NCBI GenBank assembly: GCA_905116865.2
Contig: CAJHNH020000202.1
Coordinates: forward strand, 778,501 to 842,500
Direction of reading: 5' to 3'
Source: Candidula unifasciata
Taxonomy: Eukaryota > Mollusca > Gastropoda > Stylommatophora > Geomitridae
DNA length: 64,000 nucleotides
Shown here piece by piece: positions 22,401 through 34,977 of the stretch. The stretch's first letter is position 1, and each line of letters opens with the position of its first letter. The position numbers and the translations under genes are program-made. The notes under the pieces were generated by a model that ran no database searches, was not told the origin of the DNA, and worked only from the letters and a program-made list of their open reading frames with translations.

Positions 22401-25400
22401 ATGTGGCAGATGATCTCCAGATGGGTGTATCAGACACAGGACATCTTGCTCATGATAGGAAGGTTTTCCGGAGGGTTGTTATGGCAGCGAGGTTCCGCGA
22501 GGGACATGCTACTGAATGAATGAATATTCATAGACCAGCTGGCATTTGATGGGTGATATGGTCAGCATCATGCTGCCCGTTTTTACTTAGCAGGACTTTT
22601 TAACCTGGTACACATTTAACCCTACCAGACCTGAGGCCCTGAACCTAACTGTCCCTATAATCTGAGCTCCTGGGCATTACCGCGAAAAAACAAACATGAT
22701 AATACAAAAGTATTAGTTACATGCAAACGAGTGGCTAGAATATGATGAAACTTACTTGGAGACATTGTAGAAAATAGGCTTACCTTTTATCTAGCGCCAA
22801 TATTCCACCGTTGTGTGCGCATTCACTCATCAGGATCAACTTTGTTTCACAAAGTGAACACCAGATGTTGCCGTTTGATGGACACACCCTTTTCTCCTAC
22901 TATCGATCTATTTCAAGATTTATAATTTTCAAGATTTTCCTCATCATTCGCGCTCTCACTAACAGTGTCACTTCAAGAACGTATTCTTTTTGAAATTATC
23001 ACAGATAATGAATATATATATATATATATATCACAGTCTGAATAAACCAAAATAACAATCACCTGTTGGACTGTGAAAAGCCTAGAACTTGGTTCATCAG
23101 CGCTCATTTCATTGTGAATTTTTAGAATTTTTCACGTAAAACAACACAAATATAATCCAAACACATCTGGGCAGACATTTGCAATGTCGAACAAAGAGGA
23201 TTGATAACGATTGGGTGGTTATTTTTAGTCCGTGACGCATCGTTTTCCCGTACTACGCAAAAAGCCAAAAATTAGGGCCAGCGGTATAGAGACAGGTTAA
23301 GAAATTCCTGTTAAACCGGACCAGCGGTCTGGTAGGGTTAAGGCTGGGTGGACCTGGGAGCTAGGGTTATTTTTGGAAGAAAAAGACAAAAGTCTGGCTC
23401 CATTTGGATTTGAAACCCACAGACCTTCGGATCCGCCGCTGAGCGTCTAGCCGTTACACCACCTCAGCTCCCAATCTAAGTGAAATGTTAAAAGTTAGAT
23501 TATACAGTGTCTCTGACATTTACATACATAAGAGTTTTGAAAACACATTTCGATGAGTGCCCTTCATTGCTGAAGAACACGTATCTGGACAGCTGGAGTG
23601 ATGCTTGTAATGACGTTGGAGATATTTTTTCAATGTTTGGAAACTTGTGGGACACCCTTAAGAGTGAAGGGGGAATCAGCTGCTGTTGGCCTTTGAACAT
23701 CAGTACCTGCCTAAATGCTTCCTGTGGCCCAGCAATCTTTGTTGCAGTGGCCGTGCATGTACTGTGTTACCGGCCAAATTGTCTCTCCATAAAATGGTTT
23801 GACCTTTTGTATTTGAGTACGAGTCTGGTTATTTCCTGGTCTCCTTGTGTGGCTTCCGGCTTATATCATCCGAATGCATTGTGGCAGCTAGCTTTACTGT
23901 TAATGGTTACCCAGATATAATATCAGTTTGCAAGGGAACAACGCAGAAGAACAAATAGATCATTGTGATCTAGAAAACATAGTCTGCAGTGACTAGGGGA
24001 TCTGATTGACGTTTAACATTCAAAGGAAATGAGAGATGGACATATCTGTAGACTGCTGCTACTGGCACTGTAGCATAGAAACTGCTGGCTGCTGAAGATG
24101 GGGATGAAGTGCTTATGGGGGGGGGGGGGGGGGGGGGGGCTGTCCTGAGTGCTGTGGTGTTGGTTCTTAACTCAGTACATCAGTTGATTTTGTAGAATCT
24201 TTATCTTTTCTGTTGTTTTTTCCAGTCCACAGTTTGTGTTGGATGTAGTAGTACTCTGTTGATAAAGTCGTCTTTGGTTGAAACATTCTTTTGTGTTTAT
24301 GCGCATCTTTTATTTCCTGCATTGCGCTTTCTAGTCTTTTTATATTGTATTTAGCATACCAGTTTCTTGTCGTTGAGAGACAAATGTATGGACATATTTA
24401 ATGTTAAATTATGTCTAAAGTTATAGGACAGATTCCTGATTTATGGATAGGCCGTTTTTCACACTTTCAGGTGTATGGGCCATATAGGGCCAGACCTACA
24501 TTTGATAGACCAATCAGCACGTGGGGGGATGATGTGACCAGCATCATGCCAGCTGCCTTTACTTCCCAGGACTTTTACCTGCTACCCATTTAAGGCTGAG
24601 TCGACCTGGGCACAAAGGTCGTTTTTGAAAAAGTAAAAACAAAAACGTCCAGCACATTTAGGATTTGAACTCACGACCTTTAGATCCACAGGCGAGCATC
24701 TTGCTGCACACTATAGCTGTTCCCGGTTTTGTAGATGATTGGCATGTCAGAAAATCATTTGGTCCATTCCCAGCTCTCCCACCTTGTGAACTTTTCAAGT
24801 TCAGGGTGTCCTAAAATCTCATGTCCACAGTCACACTGGTCGATCCCTGCCTGTTTTTCCCAGAATCTTACCCTCTTTTATAGTTATTTCCAAACATGAT
24901 AGCATTTAACATGCCTTCTTCTTCTTCACTTCCTCTTTTACCACCTGGGGTTTTGATGATGGTATAAGGTTCTGCTTGCTCTTCTGGTGTCCTAACCATA
25001 GACATGTTGTACTGTTGTTTCTCTGATGTTATCTTTCCATCCTGTTTAACATCTTCTTCAGCATTTTAAGCCCTTGAGGTTCATTGCTGCAGATATCACC
25101 CACCTCCATTCATCTCTCGGGTTGGCCTTCTCTTTCCAGTTGGTGACACCAAGTGTTTGTAAGTCTGTCTGGATATTATCTTTCCATCCCGTTTAACATG
25201 CCTAAAGTAGTTTACATGTGCAAGAAACTGTGTTGATTAAACCAGTCTTCTTTGATGTTCAAATCCAATTATTGTATGTATTTTCACCTTTCTTGGTTCC
25301 TATATTCTCTCCTCTTAGGGGGCAGAAGACCACAGACGACATCCAGTACTACGTGACATCAACAAGAAGTCTTATATGTTTGGATGTGTATGTGTGTGTG

Positions 25401-28400
25401 TAATGTTTCTGCATAATATCTTCTATTATTTTTTGCAGGATGCATGGATAGCCTTTCACAACGATAAAAAGGCAGTCAGTAAATACCTCACCGCTCTTCG
25501 TGTGGGCAAACTCAGAAAAGATGAAGACAAAGAGGTACGTTACTGACACTCATGTCATATAATGCTGTTATAGATAGTTTCATGGTGGTAAAGGAGAGAA
25601 TGACTGTAGATAGATAAAGAGTTAAGTGTCTGAGAAGAATGTTAAATTCATGAGTTGGAGACTGTGTCTTGAAATCCCATTCTCTAATTGTGGAAGACTT
25701 TTTTAAATATTTGTTTTCAAAGTCTGAGTCTTGCTAGTCAGTCACCATCACCATGGGCCGTGGTTCCCATCTCTCTTATAGAACAGTGTAATGCCATCAT
25801 CTGCATCCAAGAATTTTTCTTTGTCTTCTTTGTGTTTACCATCTGTATACTCTGGCAGAAAGACCCGGTTTGTCCACTTTTAAAAAAACCGGTTTGTCCA
25901 CTTTTGGACTTTATTCTTGTTGCAGAACTTGATTTTTGCATGCATGTCCATATTACTATTTGTCGCTTATTTTTATGAAGCCTGCTGGCTCCTCACCTCT
26001 TTGGCAGATACACTCTGGCTTAGCAGGAAGGCATCCCCAATTAGTTGACATGCTTGTTAGTCGGCAGAGGGTCTTTAAAAAATTTTTTTTAGGTCCACAC
26101 AACGAGGCCTCATAAGCGATGCAAAATTTGTCAGAATTGACCTTTGCTGCCAGGTTTACCCTACCAATAATTGGTACCGGTATTCTGTTTAGTGGGTTTT
26201 CCTTCAACAAACCAAATGGTTCAAATTGTCAAGATTTTCCCTTAACTCTTTGAGTCCCAGGGGGTTTTGCACCAGGGGCCCAAGGGGGGTAATATGATTT
26301 TGACTTTAAACAAATGCAGCACTGCACTTTAAAACAAACCACACAACTGCAGCTGATGTCCAACATACACAAATCATACATGAAAATAAACATAAATGGA
26401 TAAGGATTAATATTAGCATACTGCTACAACAAACAATTATACTGTTAGTTTTTAGTAGAGAAAACAGTGACTTAGTTTGAGAGGTGAGTAAATTATGAAC
26501 AAGTTTTTTCCACTTACCCAGAAGCTGATCCCAAAATTATTGATATAGTATATCCAAAATACATCACAAAGGAAGGTACACCACTTATAAGTATGCACAG
26601 CCAATATTAAAGCAAAATGTGCAATAGTTTTTGTTCCATAGCGATTTTAATAACACTACCATAACACGTCAAAATATATTCTTCAGTGGCACAAACAGAG
26701 TGACTTTTCTAAAAACAATTGAATTCCTCACATAGAAAAAAACTGTAAAGGCACTGTAAACATGTCAATCTGTTCATAGATATATATCTATGGTTTTAGA
26801 TGATATGGATAGAAGTACTAGAAGCGCTGACATTTGGACTAGCTGGTGTCGCGTTACGAGGTGCTTCTCTTGTGTTGCCAAGGCAGAATTAGTCAGTTTT
26901 GTCCTCTTAGCAAGAGGTAAATTACGCACACATCCTCATCAAAACTTGACTCGTCAACGGTTTGGGGAAATTTCACGTCGCTACTTTCATTATCCAACTC
27001 CACATTACTTTAATTGATCCACTGTTTTATCAAATTTGATGATTCTGCAGCAGTAAATCGCTTTGATGGTCGTGAAGACGATGACTGATCGGACATATTG
27101 TTTTCAGACAATTGTTTGGTAACGTAGTAGACCACACAAATATCGATTTAAAGTGTTAAAAACTCACCAGACCCAAACGAATGCACTCCACGTGTGTACA
27201 CTACACACTTGAGAACCGGAAAGGAAGTTTAAATTGAGCGGTTCACGTGTAATTACCGATAAGTGGTAAATTAAAAACCGTCACACGTCATGCGCTGTTT
27301 GGGCCGCCAAGTAGTAAAAAATGAGCGCGTGATGCGTTCCTTGGGACTCAGAGTTAAGACTCAGTGATAGAGGTCACGGGGGTCACAGCATAAGTAAGTC
27401 ACCTGCAACATATATTATTAGGTCCTGTTGAAGTTGTTCCATTTCTTGCTTCACTCTGTTTATTGATTTTTTATCTTTAAATAATTTAAGAGAAAAAGGT
27501 AAAACAGTTTAAATACATATGTTAGAAAAAAAAATTGAGAATTTTCACGAGGTCATGAAAGAGTTTCATCTGCCTAAGGCAGAAAGAGTAAAGTGTGGAA
27601 AAGAGAAAGACAGTATTCGGAGTGAAATTCATGTGGTGATTAACATGAAAAAGCTGCACTTTTGTGTGTGTCGCTGAAAGGAAATGTTCAGACCTGTATT
27701 ATTTAATTTTTTCGACAGAGTGAACTCATCAAAGACTTCAGGGACCTGCGTCGAACAGTTGAAGACATGGGCTTATTTAAAGCCAGCACTGTTTTCTTCA
27801 CCTTCATCATGCTGCATATATTTGCACTGGAGTTTATAGGCTGGTTGATCGTGTACTATTTCGGCACCGCCTGGCTGACTTTGTTGGTAGCATCGGTCTT
27901 TTTAGTTTCGGCACAGGTGAGTACGCTTGTCGGTTGTGCCTTATTTCATGTTTTCACACCTGTTAATCACTGCAGTGTGTACTACCTGTTCTTTGTTCTT
28001 TAGTAATGAGGAATGTTGGGCGGCATATACCAGACCTGACATTCCACTTAATGCCACCGGCTTTGGGGAGAATGTTGGATCAAGAACTGATGTCACAGCA
28101 CTAGGGATATTTCCATATGCATGCCTATCTTCAGCAGCAAGTGCCACATTTCCATATGCATGCCCATTTTCAGCAGCAAGCGCAGAGTTCATACTTCAGT
28201 GGCTGATTGTCTGATTGTATATCAGGCTTGTCTTTCCCTTAAGTATTGAGCACCGGCCAGATCCCCTTGTCACTCCTCGCAGCACAATTCTTCTTAGGCT
28301 CTAATGGTCTGTTTGTGCCTCCATACTGTTTACTCTCTTCGAGAGGACACTTAACGATATTTTACTTGTCGTGCATCGATTCACCACCAAGTTGTGCAGA

Positions 28401-31400
28401 ACCAGCCAGTCTTTCTGCTGTTTTTTTTTCTCTCCAACACACCGGCATAACCTGGTGAAAATATTCAAAGGGCGCCAACTGCCTAGCTCTTTTGAAGTGA
28501 TGCTTGCCACTCTGCATTTGGGGAGTATACCACCATAGATAATCTTTTCTTGTCCTGATTAAGCCATTTAATGAGATGATTTGTATTAGTGACTCTTTTT
28601 CTTTTCTTTGCCCATTTCCTATCAAGTTATCTGGTTATGTTTAAAAGTATATTTCTACTCAAAGCATTTCCTCAAACAATCTTGACAACTGACTGCCAGT
28701 TTCTGTAATCAGTTGACAGTTTCCTCTTTTTCTATGATCTCATTTAAAGACAGTTGACACAATTTATTAAGGTTTATAAAATAAAGGACCCTTTTCTGCG
28801 CCTGCAGGCATATTATTAAGTATATAGGGCAAAACCTATATTTTATAAATCAAACAGCACTTGTTAGCTGATATGGTCATCATCATGCCGGCCGCCTTTA
28901 CTTCCAAGGACTGTACCTGATACTCAAGACTGGGCCAACCTGGGTGCCGAAATAAAAACAAAATAAAAATAAAAGTCCGGAGCCTGACAGGACCTGAGCT
29001 CCACGGCGGCTCCCATGTTTGGGTTTATGGCATCTTGCAGCTAAAGACATCTGATTTGAGCAATGTTTGGGTTTATGGCATCTTGCAGCTAAAGACATCT
29101 GATTTGAGCAATGTTTGCGTTTATGGCATCTTGCAGCTAAAGACATCTGATTTGAGCAATGTTTGCGTTTATGGCATCTTGCAGCTAAAGACATCTGATT
29201 TGAGCAATGTTTGCGTTTATGGCATCTTGCAGCTAAAGACATCTGATTTGAGCAATGTTTGGGTTTATGGCATCTTGCAGCTAAAGACATCTGATTTGAG
29301 CAATGTTTGCGTTTATGGCATCTTGCAGCTAAAGACATCTGATTTGAGCAATGTTTGCGTTTATGGCATCTTGCAGCTAAAGACATCTGATTTGAGCAAT
29401 GTTTGCGTTTATGGCATCTTGCAGCTAAAGACATCTGATTTGAGCAATGTTTGCGTTTATGGCATCTTGCAGCTAAAGACATCTGATTTGAGCAATGTTT
29501 GCGTTTATGGCATCTTGCAGCTAAAGACATCTGATTTGAGCAAACTCCTAATTAATGATCTTTTAAGACATGCTTGTTGGCGTCTGTGGCTTAGGCGTTG
29601 CGAATGCCCTTTGTAATGCCGGGGTGACAGGTTCTACCCCCCCCCCCCCCCCCCCCACCTACGGACGATTTGTCTTACGTTGGTTTCGACAGTGGTACCC
29701 AGTGCTGACCGTTCAGGAAGCAGTGGCAAACTACTAAACCTAAAATTTGCCTGGAAAAACCACAGCAGGCAGAAAATGCTGGGGCTGTTTCTGCAGCCTC
29801 CTGTAAAGGATACACAACTTTGTTGGGGGCAATGGGTCTACTATTTTATTTTCCACCGGGGAGGGGTTCCCGGAACCCACACGGTGAAGTTTGGTTTTAT
29901 TTAATTTCTGCCTCATGTGTTTTTCTGATTTTATTTTTTTTGCATTTTCCTTGAAAACCACATTTCTGTTGTCATTAGATATTTTCTAGTCTTGTCTTCG
30001 TTTTAAAGTTTCTCATGCATACAGACAGACGTCTTGCTCTATTGCTTGTTGAATAATTACCCATTCAGAATTCAATGGTACAGTTCATTTGACCACGTTT
30101 GCATTATAATACATTTTATCACCTTCTCCATCTGTTGAAACTTTTTGTATGCTGCATAAGATGGCTTTCTTGGCAAGAGGTTCCTTGTTCAAATCCTTTT
30201 CTTGTTCAAATCCTTTCCCGCCTATATTTTTCTTCTTCTGCTTATGTCTGTCTGTCTGTCTTATGTGTTTATGTATGTATGTGTGAGTGTATGTATGTGT
30301 GCACATACATAGGTATATATGTGCATATGTATATCTGTTATGTATATTGTTATATGAACATATCATGCTTTATAGTGAAAATAAATTGCTGTGTGAAAGA
30401 CAGGTGTTTGGAAGGGCTGAATATAAGATGCGCCTGCATGCCCAGTTTGTGATCCTTTGGAAATAAACATTGTTTGTTTGTTCGGTTGTTCATTCTTTTT
30501 TTCAACGTCACCACCACCACCACCACTAGTAGCGGCAGCATTTGTAGAGGTTGCCAGTGGAATACTAAACCCATGGACGAACCCTACCTTAGCCCCTGCC
30601 ACTCCCATTTGCCCTTTTTATTTACACAGTTTTTGTTTCTGTTATCTTCTGTTGTTATTGGTACCTTTCCATATTTCTAGAGGATAGTGTTATATTGTAC
30701 TGTGAGAGTTACAGCTCATGTCGATGGCAGGTCTTGACTAGCTTGTCTTTCCAAACGACAATGTTTTATTGTTCTGTGGGAGTCACAGTCTGTGTCGGTG
30801 GCAGGTTTTGAATAGCAAAACCCGCCAACTGTAGCAAAACCCGCCAACTGTAGCAAAACCCGCCCACTTTAACAAAAGTATTCCACAGTTGGAGCATGGG
30901 ATTTTAGGACTTGTTGCCATCACAACAGACTGCAGAGTGTCTGGAGATCAAACATCTACAGCACTAAAACTAAACTCAGGATATACAAAACATGCGTTAG
31001 GACCGTTCTCCTTTACGGAGCAGAAACTTGGAAAACAGAAAGATAGAGAGCATGCTAAGAGGTCTTGAGGGAAGACTTCTCAGAAGATTGTTGGGGTTCA
31101 TGTGAGAAGATAAAATCGGCAATTCTAGATTACAACAAATGATAGACCTAGAAGATGTAAGTTTTTACATTAAAAAAACGTAGATGGGGGTGGATTGGAC
31201 ACATCCTCAGATTGAAGAAAGAGAAACGACTGAGACAGGCAGTGCAATGGACATCACGAGGACAGTAAGGAAGAGGCAGGCTCAGAGGCACTTGAAGGCG
31301 AACCTGTGAGGTTGAAATTAAAGCTACGCGAAGGACAAAACTGGAGATAGAGAGGATGGCTCAGGATCGATTTGAGTGACGACAGTTTGTCTCTGCCTTG

Positions 31401-34400
31401 TGTGCCTGTGTGATTGTTGCATCACATGTATTTAGTATGCTTCTTCTCAGACACTTAGTTCTCGGGGCCGTGATAGCGCAGTCGATGGGAGACTCGCTTT
31501 CAAATCCAGCTGCGACTCGCTGCAGCCCACAGCTAGTGTTCGAAACTGGGAGGTTCCTGGGGTTAACACTCTGGTAAATGGAGGAACGTCGCTGTAGCTA
31601 TGGAGTTTCGTGCCGACGGAGACACAGGCGGAAAGTTTCTTATCAGCTGGCCGTACTGGTGGCAGAGCACTTATGGTTCATAACCATGTGCAGTGATGCT
31701 GGTTCACATCTCCCGACTTTACCCTTTTACTCAGTTCTCAACCTTTCTGTGTCTCCCCCCACCCTCCTTTAATTCCTATTCCTTCCTGATTTTCCCCCCT
31801 TCACTGAACATAGTTTATGAAAGTTTGTTCCCATGAATCTATCTCAATACTATCATTCATGTCCCGCTTGTTCAGATTTCTGTAATGCAGTTGAGACCTG
31901 TATTATCTCCTGTACTGGTTGGAAATAATGTTGCTAGTTCTGGCTATTGAATCTAGACCATTCTTTTGGCAGGCAAATGTGTGGTAATAAAAAAAATATT
32001 GCAGTTGGCCTGCCTAGCTAGTGTCAAACTTTGATCACATGTTCGTCCCCAGCTGAATTATGTAAAACTATGTATAGACATCAATCAACGGTGGAATTGC
32101 ATTCCTGGCACTGGCTAAAGGTGTGAACATTTTCTTTCACTAATGGAGGGCAAAAAGCAGGCTATGCCTTTATTGAATTCACTAATGTAATTTACAGATG
32201 TATGGCTGTGAATAGTAGCATTGGACTTGGTATTCACTGTCCAAAATGTTTTCTTATAAAAAAAAAAATAAACTGAAAATATAACTGCAAGTTTAAACCA
32301 AGAGAAATTAAATTGTACTGTCTCTGCTGTTAAATGTGGAGAGGTGAGGTCCCAGTCTCCTACATGGTGTGACTCTTATTACATTGTCTTAAAAAGCCAC
32401 AGAAGTGGTGTTTTTCTAAACTGCCCCTGCTGTATTTAAACCTTGTAGAATAGGGGCTTTTGAGCTGAAATGCTATAGAAAGATTCTTAGAATATCTTGG
32501 ACGAAAAAAGAGGAGAAATAAAGACATCTTGAAAGATCTGAACATCAAGGAAAATTGGGTAATAAACAGCATCCTGTCTTAGAAGCTGAAATAGTTTGGT
32601 CATATCAAGCGCCACGACCGATTGGAAAAATTATAGCAGAAGGCATAGTACCAGGAAGGAGGGGCATGGGCCGACCAACATGAAGATAGGCACAAGATAT
32701 AAGTGACTCCATGAGTATGAAAGTGCATGAGGCGGGAGAGCTGGCGAGAGACCTAGTTTCTTTCAGGCAGACCGTGATGCAGAGGAATAATTTGCCTGAA
32801 TTATTTATGCAAATGTCTTTTATGTTGGTGTCTGTTGGAAGATCACCTTGATGTAAATCAAAATGCTCTCTTTTTTCTTATTTTCCCTTTTGTCTGGCAT
32901 TTCCCCTGTAATATTCAATCTTACCTGAAGGAAATTATACTGACTGACTTCTTGAACCTTTTCTCTTTCCTGCGAAGATAAAAAAAAAAGAAAAGTGGTG
33001 GATAAACAGAAATCTTGGCAGAAAAACATGTTTTCTGTCCTTCTATCCCTTTGGAACGTAAGCCCCAACTAGCGTACAGTGCAGACTGCTTTAAGCAATC
33101 TTGGATGTAGTAAAGTTGTGTTGTGAAGAACAGTATGTCTTGGTTAAACTCTTGTTTGGGTAAGAGGAATTTCTGATATGAAAAGAACCATTTCTTCTGT
33201 CCCCGGTGAGTTCTTTTCAGATCTGCACCGTATTTGTAGACATGTACATTATTGTCTGGATTGTGCAGCTGAAGTTTTATGTTAGGATGTAGCCACTCTC
33301 TAGCCAACCCTCCTTAGTTACCCCTTAGGACATAGTTCTATGTTGCAATGTTACTATTCATTGTTTTCCTCTTGAGCGCCGCTAACACAGAGGCAACAAA
33401 ATTTCGCTGAAAATAAGACAGGGTGTTTTATTACTTTTAGCTTAAACAAATGCACCAGGGCTTGTTTTTTAGGATGTGTCTTACTTTTGTTTTTTCAGAT
33501 GAAGCACTCTGCATTTGTTCATATCAACATAACTCCAACTTTTGTTTGTTCAGATGAAACACTCTGCATTTGTTCATATCAACATAACTCCAACTTTTGT
33601 TTGTTCAGATGAAACACTCTACATTTGTTCATATCAACATAACTCCAACTTTTGTTTGTTCAGATGAAACACTCTGCATTTGTTCATATCAACATAACTC
33701 CAACTTTTGTTTGTTCAGATGAAGCACTCAGCATTTGTTCATATCAACATAACTCCAACTTTTGTTTGTTCAGATGAAGCACTCTGCATTTGTTCATATC
33801 AACATAACTCCAACTTTTGTTTGTTCAGATGAAGCACTCTGCATTTGTTCATAACAACATAACTCCAACTTTTGTTTTTTCAGATGAAACACTCTGCATT
33901 TGTTCATATCAACATAACTCCAACTTTTGTTTGTTCAGATGAAGCACTCTGCATTTTTTCATATCAACATAACTCCAACTTTTGTTGTTTGTTCAGATGA
34001 AACACTCTGCATTTGTTCATATCAACATAACTCCAACTTTTGTTTGTTCAGATGAAGCACTCTGCATTTGTTCATAACAACATAACTCCAACTTTTGTTT
34101 TTTCAGATGAAACACTCTGCATTTGTTCATATCAACATAACTCCAACTTTTGTTTGTTCAGATGAAGCACTCTGCATTTGTTCATATCAACATAACTCCA
34201 ACTTTTGTTTGTTCAGATGAAACAATCTGCATTTGTTCATATCAACATAACTCCAACTTTTGTTTGTTTAGATGAAACACTCTGCATTTGTTCATATCAA
34301 CATAACTTCAACTTTTGTTTGTTCAGATGAAACACTCTGCATTTGTTCATATCAACATAACTCCAACTTTTGTTTGTTCAGATGAAGCACTCTGCATTTG

Positions 34401-34937
34401 TTCATATCAACATAACTCCAACTTTTGTTTGTTCAGATGAAACACTCTGCATTTGTTCATATCAACATAACTCCAACTTTTGTTTGTTCAGATGAAGCAC
34501 TCAGCATTTGTTCATATCAACATAACTCCAACTTTTGTTTGTTCAGATGAAACAATCTGCATTTGTTCATATCAACATACCTCCAACTTTTGTTTGTTCA
34601 GATGAAACACTCTGCATTTGTTCATATCAACATAACTCCAACTTTTGTTTGTTCAGATGAAACACTCTGCATTTGTTCATATCAACATAACTCCAACTTT
34701 TGTTTGTTCAGATGAAACACTCTGCATTTGTTCATATCAACATAACTCCAGATTCTGAATTATGGCCTGAATTCCTTGAGACTCAGTTTCCTGTAGAACC
34801 ATTGCTCCCAGTTTCTCATGTCCAACAATCAAGCTTTCCTTAATTCTAGCTGAAGATTTGAATTGTGGCGTATTTTTAGGGCAGGCCTTATATTAAATAC
34901 ATCCTGAAAAAGTGTGCTAGGGATTTTTTGGGGGTAG

Positions 34938-34977
<40 letters not shown>

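Noticed and set aside
28898..29530. 210-codon minus frame and 193-codon plus frame over the 48-bp array
   Set aside because: Both follow from a stop-free unit whose length is a multiple of three; no unique N- or C-terminal domain.
33480..34751. CRISPR-like array
   Set aside because: Head-to-tail 55-bp units without variable spacers in a eukaryotic intron; it is a minisatellite.
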